A stretch of DNA of 64,000 nt from positions 1 through 64,000 of the forward strand of contig JAFXSD010000028.1 of NCBI GenBank assembly GCA_017525905.1, read 5' to 3'. The notes under the pieces are model-generated. The model did no database searches, was not told where the DNA came from, and was given only the letters and a program-made list of their open reading frames with translations. Within the stretch, counting starts at the first letter, position 1, and every line of letters begins with the position of its first letter. Of the stretch, positions 54,228 to 63,065 are shown piece after piece. This DNA is from Elusimicrobiota bacterium. Its GTDB lineage: Bacteria; Elusimicrobiota; Endomicrobiia; Endomicrobiales; Endomicrobiaceae. The translations under genes were made by a program, and so were the position numbers.

Positions 54228-57200
54228 CTATGCTGCTGCCAACATTTGTCTGTAGTCAATAGTATTAATTTGTTTATTCTCAATTTTATAAATTCTTCTT
54301 TCTTGCATAAAGAGAATAATTTCTATTATTGTATTGACAGCAACGTCATCTTCATCTATTGCCTTTGTATACAATTCGTTTATTTTATTCATACTGTTTG
54401 ACAATTTTAAATCTTCCAATATATCACTATAAGTTTCTTTGCTCTCTTTTATCGTATTGGTTTTCGAATAATGTATCAATAACATTTGTCCTAATAATCT
54501 TTCCATTTTTTTATCTGTGATAATTTCAATATTTTGTTCTTGTAATTTTATTTTTGTTAATATTCTTTGTTTTATTATATTTAAAAATATTTTTTTGCTT
54601 TCATCTGTTATCTTTGTGTCTTCCAAAATAACAGAAATAATATTGTTATCTGAAATGTTTAAGTTTGATATAAAATTAATAATATCGGAATTCAACATTT
54701 TTTCTATTTCGGTTTCGTTTATATTCGGCAGTTGTGATAAGTTTATGTTGTAAGCAAACTCTTTAAGATCATTGCTTTTTATATTTGTAAAACCGAGTTT
54801 GATTTTTATTTTTCCTAATAAGGCATCAAAGGCATTATAAGTGTCTAAAATATTATTTTGCATTGAGAATAAATTTTGTAATACTTTCAAATTTATTAAC
54901 AATGGAGTTTTTGAATAAATAATTTTTTTCTCCAATTCTTTAATTTGTATGTTTTCCGGTATTTTTTCTATTTCATTTTCTTCTTGTGAGAAATAGTCAT
55001 ATATTACAGAATCTTTTATTCTGCCGGAAATGCCGAAATTTCTGTAATAATTATCATCAATATTTAATTCGGATATTATATAAATTTCAATACCGTTTTC
55101 TCTTAAAGTTATAAGCTCTTGAAGAATATCTTTATTTTCTTGTTCAAATTTGTTTTTTAGATATTCAAATTGTTTTTCCGAAATAACTTTTTTTACGGAA
55201 CCATTACTAAGTGCTTGATATAAATTATTATCGGATATATCTGCTAACGAAACCATCATCTTTTGAGAGAAAATTACACCGAAAACTCTTATTATTTCGG
55301 CAAAGCTTGAAGTAAAATTAGCTGTGTTACTTGTTAATATATTATTTTCTATGTATGTATCTTTGCTGTTTGAGTCAACTATTAATGCCGCTTCTATATT
55401 TATCTCTATATTGTTTCTCAGATTTAATATCTTTTTTATTTGGCGTTTTAATTTTCTGCTATTATTTATTGTTTTTATAATGTGTTTAGTGTCTAAACCA
55501 TCAGCAACAAAAATAAGACTGTTCTTATCTTTAACTTGCCAAATGATTTTCCCTTCCGCTTTAAGCCCGGTGTTTATTAAATCTTGTTTATTGAATTTAG
55601 AAATATCATTCGTTACAAATATCCGTAAAGTTTTTGCTTTTATATCTGTTAAACTTAAAGGATGTGTTTGTTGTCTTGTGTTGTCTTGTGTGGAATATAT
55701 AATCTTTATTTTTTCTTCACCTTGCATTAAAATACTTGAAATCTTATCTTTTAACGAATTTATCAAAAACGGATTTAGTATTATATTTGATAGTACTAAA
55801 GCAAAAGTTATTATGAAAGGAATAAATGTATTTTGAAAATTTAATATGCTTGAAGGCATTAGAATAAATTTGATAACAAAAGGGACAATATATATAAAGA
55901 CTGATCGATATATTTTAAAAATGTTTTTTATTTTTGCTAATGCTTCTTTTAAAGTATAAGTGTCATTATCCACATTTGTTGCATTAAAAGTAATTTTATT
56001 TGGATTATGTAAAAAGTTTATAACCGAGTTTAACATAACATGAGAAAAAGATATAAATGTCGAGACAATAATAACTACATCTCTGAATATGTTTTTTAAT
56101 GTTGCCGTTTTGTTATTTTTTTCTTGTTCAGACAATAAATTTGTTTTATCATAAATTTTATATAAAGCAACAATTAACGGTATTGCTCCTAATACCAAAA
56201 TCATTAAGTTGGATGTCCCGCTGTTTAAAAACAATCCTTTTATAATTGCTGCAGGAATTATTGATATTATATTAACATAAGATAAAGGATAAACAAAAAA
56301 ATGAATTTTTTGATACCATTTTATGTCTTTTGATAAAAGAAATTCTTTCATCCAATCGGTTAATATTCCATTCCTTTTCTCTTTCGGATTTTTTAAAATG
56401 TTTTTGTTAAATATTAATTCTAAAAGACCAAAAGTATATCTGGCAATTTTAGAGGCTTCTTCTATAAAAGAGCGGCTAACAATTTCTGTAAACTCATATC
56501 CTTTAAAATTCAAATATTGTCCATGATATCCTCTTGATGAAAAAAGAGTAGATATATAATAATCTTCCGATACTCTGTCTTCCGGCCAAAATCCGACTTC
56601 TTCCAACGCTGATTTTCTTATAAATCCGTTATGACCAACAAAAGGGACAATGCCTCCGGTTAATGCATTTGAAGGATATATATATTGGTACAAGAAAGCA
56701 GTAAATGCAGCAATAGTCTTAGAAAAATAATTATCTTCGCGATTTGACGGGACAGTAACATTTTCAGTATAAGCCAGTTTATTATCTTTTATAAATTTTG
56801 GAATTGATACGGATACAATATCTTCGTGAAGGCCGCTGTCTTTATCTAATAGTAAAATAACATCATAAACTTCTAAATCTTCTCCTTCGTAGTATGTCCC
56901 GTCGTCAATAGAAATATTTTTCTTTATTTTTTCTATTGTCCTGTAAGTATGATTTAAGTTGCTTGCTTTTTTAAACAAACCGGCTCTGTTTTCTTTAGGC
57001 CTTGCTATGAAAGAAATATTATTTTCTCTATAGAATATTATTCTTTCAACGGCTTGCTTTTCTTTGACGGATAGTTCATCAAAAGGTTTAGATAGTATTT
57101 CTTTTATATGTTCTTGAGAAATATTTCCATCAAGTAATACCGCTAATCCGTCGTCCGATACTAAAACATTTGATTTTGCCCCGAATTTTCTTCCCTTATA

Positions 57201-60170
57201 ATTTTCTGCAGCTTTTAAACTTTGTTTTATTGTTTCAAAAATAACTTCATTAGATTCTGTATATACCGGAATTTGTATTGTAACATCCATTGTTCCTTGA
57301 GAATAATCGTAATTTTCTTCAGGAATATTTGAGAAATATTTCGATTCATAGTATTGTTCACCAAAAATTCTTTTTTGATAAGATTTTTTAAAAAAAGACC
57401 ATAATAGCGTTAAACTGCTGTTTATTGGGAATATTAAGGAAATAAAATGTATAAATGTTATTGCCGGCGAAGCTGTTGATAATACTGCTAACACAATATT
57501 AATAGCAAATGTAAGTATTAAAATAGTTGCAATATCGTTGTCTTCTTTGGTCTTGTTGTTTACTTCCTCGATGTTTCTTTGAGTATCTGTTGATAAGTTT
57601 TTTTTATCCAATTTATAATGTATAAATGCAGACAATAAACTTGATAATATCGGCAATATTATTACTGATGTCGGGCAAACTATATGTATAAGTATTGCAA
57701 ACAAATAGGGTAAAGATAACATAATAGTTTGTTTTCCTATATAAAACAGATATTTATTTGTTTCTTTGTTTTTTAAATGTTTTATAAAATCTTGTCTGAT
57801 ATCTTTATTTAAAACAATATTTTTTAGTTGATTAAAATATACGAAAAAAGAAATTGTTTTGTTCGGGGTTTTTGTATGAATATAATTTGTTATTGAATGT
57901 GCATAAACGAACAAGAATTGTGCCAACATAAAAACAGGGATTCCTATTAAAGGATTTATTATTGATATTGCCATAGGAATAATTCTAAATAATTCTTCAA
58001 TTAATACCTGTTTTAAAGTTGCTTTGTTTGTTAATGATAGCAACGGTTTCGGACTTATCTTATTCAACAACATATGTTGAACTTCCGGAAGAAAAGTGGA
58101 ATAAATTTCCGGTTGTATGCCATCAATATCTTGCTCATTAAATTCTGATTGTTCTATGTCAATAATAACTCCATCTGCCAAATAAATATCGTGTTTGAAC
58201 AATTGTAAAGATAAGTTCTTAAAAATCAAATATGTTTCCGGAATAAAAATTGATTGTAATCCTTTAGCAGGTAAAAAGTCCGGAATTGCATCAAATATGG
58301 AGCTTATACTGTTGTTTATTAAGAAAGAAACTTCTTTTTCTTCTTTAGTATTGTTGTTTTGTAAGTCTATTTCAATTTCTTGTCCGTTTTCGAATTTTAA
58401 TGCATATACACCATTTTTAATTTTTGAAACTTTTATTTTGTTGCTTAACAATTGTTCTAATTTTGTAATATCTTTATCACCGTATATTTGCAAAGCAACT
58501 TGTGCCAATAATGTTTGTTGTTCAATTTCTGTTGCGGATGCTGCCATTCTCAAGGCTAAAGCCTGAGACATAACTTCGTTTTGAATTTTTATATTTTTTT
58601 CATATTGTAATTTTGCATCTTTCGTATTTTCCGTTATAGCAGGTGTTATTGTTATTATATTTACACCTTGTTTTAAAAGGAAATCTTTTAATTCTTCACT
58701 ATGAAAACCACCGGCCACAACAACCAATATTTTGTCCGATTGTTTTAAAGTTGTTATTAAATCTCTGTTCCCGATATTAATGTTTTTTATTTCATCGTTT
58801 ATGTTTGTTATTATATTAGATATGAATACATCATTTCTTATGTTGTTTGTTTCATAATATAAATTTATTTCATTGAAATCTTTTTCTATATTTTTTATTC
58901 TGTTTATACTGCTATATTTGGAGTACAATTCTATAAATTTGTCGTAATTATCTTTATAATATTGCCAATCATAGGCAGTTAAAGAATAATTTAAATATTT
59001 TTCAAAATAACTGAAAAAATCGGAGATAAAAGTAATTTCATATTCGGTATCATCATAAGAAAGAGCCATCCTTATTTGTGAAATCAAATGTTCTTCTTCT
59101 TTCAAAAGTTTGACCGGATTTAAATCTTCGGATAATTTTAAGTTTTCAAGAAATTTATTTAATTCCGGAAACTGTGTTGCAATATCTATATTAAATTCGA
59201 CCGAGTATTTTTTTATAAACTCAGCTAATTTAAAAGTATTAGAAAAAGTATCAGTATAAGAAATCAATTTGTTATATGTGTCATAAGGCAAAGTGTTTTT
59301 TAATGTGTAAATTAACGATTGCAGTTGAGACGTAACAACTTTTGGATTTATTTCTGTAGAAGCCGAATAAATATTCAAAAATTTTGAAATGTTAGGATAT
59401 GAATTTGTTAATATAGGAACAACATTGTTATAGTTGTTATTATTGTTGTTTATATTATTTACATATTTGAATAAAAGTTTATAAAATTTTGTTGAAGAAA
59501 GTTTCTCTCTTTTATAATCTGCTAAAATTTTTGAAAATCTTTTGTTTCTTTGATTTATGTATTTATTGTTCAGTATAAAAATTTCTTGGTTTACTTGTTT
59601 TAAAATATCAGAATAAGTATTTTTTTTGCTTATGATAAAATTAAGCCTTCCTAAATTTTCCTGATGTAAACTTTGTTTATCCAAACCTTTTAAAATCTTT
59701 TCTTTCTTATTATGTAATACATAATATTCTGTGCCGGTTATATTGTTATTGTATAATAACTTTTGTATAACATCTTCTTTTATTTTTTCATCTTTTAAAT
59801 TTGTTATCCAATCGAGATTAATTTTTTCATATCCGCCCTCAGCTAAAATTATATCAATTGGTTTTATATTATTAAGCTCATTTAGTATTTCATTGATGTT
59901 TCTTTGAGTTTGTAAATGACAATGTAAATCCTGAATGTTTATAACGGTTATATTGCTTCCTAAATCTTTAAAGCTTGTTACTTTCCCGAAATTTTGTTGA
60001 ATTAAATTTGATGTTTCAAATAAATTATTTAATTGATTATTTATCGGTTGCTGTGCTGTTAATGCATATAAGTCGGAGTTTATATTTAACAATAAGAACG
60101 AAAACATTGTTAATAGTGCACATGCTTTTTTAAAGTTGATGTACTTTATTAAAATTTTAATTTTGTTCAT
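54228..60170 (-). CDS. Giant membrane glycosyltransferase with ChaN/TraB-like head (1980 aa)
   Basis: ATG 60170 has tggaga upstream; the frame continues to 60236 without support. Order: signal sequence (1-36); a ChaN/TraB-like module to about 520 with IQDLH (His83), LAEGG (Glu111) and AGGFH (His490), related to the head of the protein at 45598; a beta-rich linker; several TM segments (about 725-930); a GT2 domain (about 960-1260) with IQIPVYTESNE, VLVSDDG, LLLDKDSG (Asp1109, Asp1111), GHNGFIRKSALEEVGF, SEDYYIS (Glu1202-Asp1203) and KIARY in place of QxxRW; more TM segments (1290-1480); a cytoplasmic-type C-terminal region ending MLAAA. It resembles processive glucan synthases such as OpgH. 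Product unknown. Confidence 0.85.
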   Translation of the reverse strand: MNKIKILIKYINFKKACALLTMFSFLLLNINSDLYALTAQQPINNQLNNLFETSNLIQQNFGKVTSFKDLGSNITVINIQDLHCHLQTQRNINEILNELNNIKPIDIILAEGGYEKINLDWITNLKDEKIKEDVIQKLLYNNNITGTEYYVLHNKKEKILKGLDKQSLHQENLGRLNFIISKKNTYSDILKQVNQEIFILNNKYINQRNKRFSKILADYKREKLSSTKFYKLLFKYVNNINNNNNNYNNVVPILTNSYPNISKFLNIYSASTEINPKVVTSQLQSLIYTLKNTLPYDTYNKLISYTDTFSNTFKLAEFIKKYSVEFNIDIATQFPELNKFLENLKLSEDLNPVKLLKEEEHLISQIRMALSYDDTEYEITFISDFFSYFEKYLNYSLTAYDWQYYKDNYDKFIELYSKYSSINRIKNIEKDFNEINLYYETNNIRNDVFISNIITNINDEIKNINIGNRDLITTLKQSDKILVVVAGGFHSEELKDFLLKQGVNIITITPAITENTKDAKLQYEKNIKIQNEVMSQALALRMAASATEIEQQTLLAQVALQIYGDKDITKLEQLLSNKIKVSKIKNGVYALKFENGQEIEIDLQNNNTKEEKEVSFLINNSISSIFDAIPDFLPAKGLQSIFIPETYLIFKNLSLQLFKHDIYLADGVIIDIEQSEFNEQDIDGIQPEIYSTFLPEVQHMLLNKISPKPLLSLTNKATLKQVLIEELFRIIPMAISIINPLIGIPVFMLAQFLFVYAHSITNYIHTKTPNKTISFFVYFNQLKNIVLNKDIRQDFIKHLKNKETNKYLFYIGKQTIMLSLPYLFAILIHIVCPTSVIILPILSSLLSAFIHYKLDKKNLSTDTQRNIEEVNNKTKEDNDIATILILTFAINIVLAVLSTASPAITFIHFISLIFPINSSLTLLWSFFKKSYQKRIFGEQYYESKYFSNIPEENYDYSQGTMDVTIQIPVYTESNEVIFETIKQSLKAAENYKGRKFGAKSNVLVSDDGLAVLLDGNISQEHIKEILSKPFDELSVKEKQAVERIIFYRENNISFIARPKENRAGLFKKASNLNHTYRTIEKIKKNISIDDGTYYEGEDLEVYDVILLLDKDSGLHEDIVSVSIPKFIKDNKLAYTENVTVPSNREDNYFSKTIAAFTAFLYQYIYPSNALTGGIVPFVGHNGFIRKSALEEVGFWPEDRVSEDYYISTLFSSRGYHGQYLNFKGYEFTEIVSRSFIEEASKIARYTFGLLELIFNKNILKNPKEKRNGILTDWMKEFLLSKDIKWYQKIHFFVYPLSYVNIISIIPAAIIKGLFLNSGTSNLMILVLGAIPLIVALYKIYDKTNLLSEQEKNNKTATLKNIFRDVVIIVSTFISFSHVMLNSVINFLHNPNKITFNATNVDNDTYTLKEALAKIKNIFKIYRSVFIYIVPFVIKFILMPSSILNFQNTFIPFIITFALVLSNIILNPFLINSLKDKISSILMQGEEKIKIIYSTQDNTRQQTHPLSLTDIKAKTLRIFVTNDISKFNKQDLINTGLKAEGKIIWQVKDKNSLIFVADGLDTKHIIKTINNSRKLKRQIKKILNLRNNIEINIEAALIVDSNSKDTYIENNILTSNTANFTSSFAEIIRVFGVIFSQKMMVSLADISDNNLYQALSNGSVKKVISEKQFEYLKNKFEQENKDILQELITLRENGIEIYIISELNIDDNYYRNFGISGRIKDSVIYDYFSQEENEIEKIPENIQIKELEKKIIYSKTPLLINLKVLQNLFSMQNNILDTYNAFDALLGKIKIKLGFTNIKSNDLKEFAYNINLSQLPNINETEIEKMLNSDIINFISNLNISDNNIISVILEDTKITDESKKIFLNIIKQRILTKIKLQEQNIEIITDKKMERLLGQMLLIHYSKTNTIKESKETYSDILEDLKLSNSMNKINELYTKAIDEDDVAVNTIIEIILFMQERRIYKIENKQINTIDYRQMLAAA

Positions 60171-60201
60171 ATATCTCCACACAAAATAAAAATTCTGTCT
60201 A

Positions 60202-60702
60202 TTATAAAACATAGACAGAATTATCCTCACTACCAAGTTTTAATGATAAAAAACTTACACTCCCAAAAAGGCGCAACAATCCTATATAACACAGTAAGTA
60301 GAATAGTATAATCGGTATAACAAATATTTTTATCGATGAGTTTATAATATTAAATAATAAGTTTTGGTATTCAACAACAGCTCTTATTACTTTTAGTTTT
60401 ATGTTTGAATACATTAATGCTATAGGAATTTGCTCGAATTTATAAGTGTTGGCAAAAATATACTGAGTTTTGTTTACTGAATTTGCTAATGTTTTAATAT
60501 CATAACTTACTTTTATACAAATATTAACAAAGTCTTTGGGCATATTTATTAACATATTGTATTGCTCTTGGATATCCACAATGTTTGAGCAAGTTAAAGA
60601 GTTTTTTTTAACCATAAAAGAATAGAAACTTGTCAAACCGAAAGATATGTTCGACAAGACAATAAAAAATAAGAGAATTACAGAAAAAATTTTAACTCTC
60701 AA
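60202..60702 (-). CDS. Small two-TM protein heading the giant-protein operon
   Basis: A 166-aa protein started at TTG 60702, set by a perfect Shine-Dalgarno GGAGGAG four bases upstream. It has an N-terminal hydrophobic segment (residues 4-23, signal anchor or signal peptide), an extracytoplasmic helical region of about 85 residues, a second TM segment (residues 119-141) and a short tail. No family is recognised. The giant glycosyltransferase gene starts 31 bases later, so they share a transcript. It may be an accessory or chaperone subunit. Confidence 0.7.
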   Translation of the reverse strand: MRVKIFSVILLFFIVLSNISFGLTSFYSFMVKKNSLTCSNIVDIQEQYNMLINMPKDFVNICIKVSYDIKTLANSVNKTQYIFANTYKFEQIPIALMYSNIKLKVIRAVVEYQNLLFNIINSSIKIFVIPIILFYLLCYIGLLRLFGSVSFLSLKLGSEDNSVYVL

Positions 60703-60706
60703 TTAA

Positions 60707-60713
60707 CTCCTCC
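60707..60713 (-). promoter_or_regulatory. Strong ribosome-binding site fixing a TTG start
   Basis: GGAGGAG on the minus strand, four bases before TTG 60702. It is the best ribosome site in the window and settles the non-ATG start. Confidence 0.75.
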
Positions 60714-60726
60714 GTATACATATAAT

Positions 60727-60755
60727 ATTCTAATATATACTCATTTATTTTTCAA
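60727..60755 (-). promoter_or_regulatory. Promoter of the giant-protein operon
   Basis: On the minus strand TTGAAA (60755-60750), 17-bp spacer, TAGAAT (60732-60727), about 25 bases before TTG 60702. The next genes are 31, 22 and 10 bases apart, with no terminator between them. Confidence 0.7.
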
Positions 60756-60811
60756 TGTTTTTTCTGTTTTTTATTTGTGAAATTTTTGAAAAAATTTTAT
60801 ATCTTTTTTTA

Positions 60812-60841
60812 TTCAATTATGTTAAAATATTTCTTTAGAAT
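60812..60841 (+). promoter_or_regulatory. Probable promoter of the GT-C/PAP2 gene
   Basis: TTCAAT (60812-60817), 18-bp spacer, TAGAAT (60836-60841). ATG 60859 has aggga upstream. It diverges from the giant-protein operon promoter. Confidence 0.45.
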
Positions 60842-60858
60842 ATATTTAGGGAGATCAA

Positions 60859-62985
60859 ATGTCATATTATTATAAACTTTTTTGGATTTTGACGACTATA
60901 ACTACATTCTTAAGACTTTCTGTTATAGGGAAGCTGGGCTTAACCGTGGATGAAGCTCATTATTGGGTGTATTCTAAATTTTTAGATTTATCTTATTATG
61001 ACCATCCACCTATGATAGGTTATATAATAAAAGTATTTACCGATATTTTCGGAATAAACGAATTCGCGGTCAGACTTCCTTCCGTTATTATTTTTGTTAT
61101 AACATCGTGGTTGTTTTTCTTGTGTGTAAAAAAAATATTTAACGAAAGAATTGCTTTTATAGGCATAATATTAATAAATGTCTTGCCGGTGTTTTCTTTT
61201 TTAGGCGCGGTTGTCACTATTCCGGATTCGCCTCTTTCACTGTTTTGGATATTGTCTTTTTACTTGTTTATAACCATTATAGAAACAAAAGAAAAAAAAT
61301 ATTGGTATATGTTGGGTATTGCCATAGGTTTTGCTTTATTGTCAAAATATACTGCCGTTATGATATATCCGTCTATTATTTTATTTTTATTATGTTCGAA
61401 AGAGAACAGATTTTGGTTTGCAAAAAAAGAATTATATTTTTCTATGATAATATCTTTTATAATTTTTTTACCGGTTGTTATTTGGAATATTCAAAACAAT
61501 TGGGCAAGCTTCGGCTTTCAATTACAACACGGTTTAGGAAATTCTTTACCGAAATTTTCGTTTACTTTGTTCGGAAGATCAATCGGAGCACAAGCCGGAT
61601 ATGTTTCCCCGTTTTTGTTTATATTCTTTTGTTATGTTGCATGCGTTCTTATTAAAGATGCTTTTTTCAAAAAACAAAAAGATGCTTTATATATAGCTTC
61701 ATTTTCTTTACCGGTATTAATTTTCTTTAATGCTGTTGCAACATTTAATGAGATATTACCTCATTGGCCGGCTATGGGTTATTTAATTTTAACAATATAT
61801 GCAGCTTACCTGATTAATAAGTTTTGGGATAACAGCAAATTTAGAAAAGTAATTTATTTCTCTTGCGGATTTGCTTTATTTTTGGATTTGTTGATTCCGA
61901 TTCATTGTATGTATAAACTTATTCCGATAGAACCTTTTTTACCTCAGAAAGAGGCTGAAAAAATTGAATATGGTATTTCTAAAGCTGAGATTATAGATGT
62001 ATCAAACGATTTATACGGATGGAAAGAATTGTCTTCGGAAATAAACAAAATATATGATACTTATCCCGAAGACAAAAAACCGTTTTTATTTACACATAAA
62101 AGCTATTTGGCAAGTCAAATATATTTTTATACTCCGAACATAAGAGTTTATTGTTTTAGCTCAAAAATAGATGCTTACGATTTGTGGCAAAGGGATATTT
62201 CCGACTTAGAAAAAAAAGATGGCTTATTTATTACAAGTAATATGTTTGATTTTGGTACTCCTGAAAAAGTATATCCTTTTAATAAATTTGAACAACCCAT
62301 AGAAGTTCCGGTTTACAGAAATAATAAACTTGTTAAAAAATTTTGGATAACAAAATGCAGTAACTTCGAACCTGAAAATTTGCCTGAAAATTATACGGCA
62401 AACATTATAGGTGCAAAAAAAACATTAATGCAAGGACTGATTGATACCGATCATGCAATATTTAAATTTGTAAATATCGATTTAAAAAATAAATTTTTTG
62501 ATTCTATAGTATCAAAAATTTCTTTTTTCGATTCAAAAGGTTTTAATCCGAGTTTTATAATAATTGTTATTGTTTCTTTAATTATATTGAGGAAAGAAGA
62601 AAAAAATAAATTTTGGATTTTGTTGGCGTTTATTATATGTACCGTAGTAGCGGCAAGTACTCTAAATACTTTTATAAAAGGTTTATTTGACAGACCAAGA
62701 CCGTTAGCTGTTTTTGGTGAAGGAAATATAAACATATTTTATGAAATATTGCATGCAAGATCTTTCCCTTCCGGACATACACAATTTGCATTTACCGCAC
62801 TTACGACAATGTTGTTGTTGATTCCGAAATATTGGTATATTTATTTAATACTTGCTTTTGCAACAGGTTTTGAAAGAATGTATGCCGGTTGCCATTTTCC
62901 GTTGGATGTTTGTTGCGGTGCGATAGAAGGAATAATAATTTCTTATATAATGGTAAAAATATTTAAGAAAGTTTATAAATTGTAG
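60859..62985 (+). CDS. GT-C glycosyltransferase fused to PAP2 phosphatase
   Basis: A 708-aa protein joining two enzymes. Residues 1-500: an ArnT/PMT_2-like GT-C transferase with an acidic LTVDEAHYWVYSK motif in the first loop and DLSYYDHPPMIGY, followed by about ten TM segments; such enzymes use polyprenyl-phosphate sugars. Residues about 570-708: a PAP2 phosphatase with KGLFDRPRP (607 on), SFPSGHTQ (PSGH at 637-640) and ERMYAGCHFPLD (His679); the usual SR of motif 3 is ER. A phosphatase beside a polyprenyl-linked transferase could process the spent carrier or modify lipid A. The divergent promoter faces the giant operon. Acceptor unknown. Confidence 0.85.
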   Translation: MSYYYKLFWILTTITTFLRLSVIGKLGLTVDEAHYWVYSKFLDLSYYDHPPMIGYIIKVFTDIFGINEFAVRLPSVIIFVITSWLFFLCVKKIFNERIAFIGIILINVLPVFSFLGAVVTIPDSPLSLFWILSFYLFITIIETKEKKYWYMLGIAIGFALLSKYTAVMIYPSIILFLLCSKENRFWFAKKELYFSMIISFIIFLPVVIWNIQNNWASFGFQLQHGLGNSLPKFSFTLFGRSIGAQAGYVSPFLFIFFCYVACVLIKDAFFKKQKDALYIASFSLPVLIFFNAVATFNEILPHWPAMGYLILTIYAAYLINKFWDNSKFRKVIYFSCGFALFLDLLIPIHCMYKLIPIEPFLPQKEAEKIEYGISKAEIIDVSNDLYGWKELSSEINKIYDTYPEDKKPFLFTHKSYLASQIYFYTPNIRVYCFSSKIDAYDLWQRDISDLEKKDGLFITSNMFDFGTPEKVYPFNKFEQPIEVPVYRNNKLVKKFWITKCSNFEPENLPENYTANIIGAKKTLMQGLIDTDHAIFKFVNIDLKNKFFDSIVSKISFFDSKGFNPSFIIIVIVSLIILRKEEKNKFWILLAFIICTVVAASTLNTFIKGLFDRPRPLAVFGEGNINIFYEILHARSFPSGHTQFAFTALTTMLLLIPKYWYIYLILAFATGFERMYAGCHFPLDVCCGAIEGIIISYIMVKIFKKVYKL

Positions 62986-63000
62986 TTTAAATCTTACAAT

Positions 63001-63033
63001 AAAAAACGGGAAGATAAATTCTTCTCGTTTTTT
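63001..63033. terminator. Bidirectional terminator between the GT-C/PAP2 gene and phoU
   Basis: AAAAAACGGGAAGA (63001-63014) and TCTTCTCGTTTTTT (63020-63033) form a 14-bp stem with one G-U pair and a 5-nt loop. A and T runs on both sides suit both directions. Confidence 0.88.
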
Positions 63034-63041
63034 ATTTATAC

Positions 63042-63060
63042 ATTGTAAATTATAAATTTG
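63042..63060 (-). repeat. Dispersed A+T repeat, inverted partial copy
   Basis: The minus strand reads AATTTATAATTTACAAT, identical to the first 17 bases of the 9258 copy, with the same CGGCAA flank just outside it apart from one extra A. Confidence 0.55.
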
Positions 63061-63065
63061 CCGTC

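Noticed and set aside
54206-54283. Upstream extension of the ABC-F gene
   Set aside because: It overlaps the end of the neighbouring giant gene; ATG 54205 has a gggaa ribosome site and starts the ABC domain correctly.
55324-55836. Plus-strand frame of 170 codons inside the giant glycosyltransferase gene
   Set aside because: Antisense shadow: low-complexity hydrophobic text, no ribosome site or family.
60171-60236. Upstream extension of the giant glycosyltransferase
   Set aside because: It overlaps the small two-TM gene and lacks a ribosome site; ATG 60170 with tggaga begins the signal sequence.
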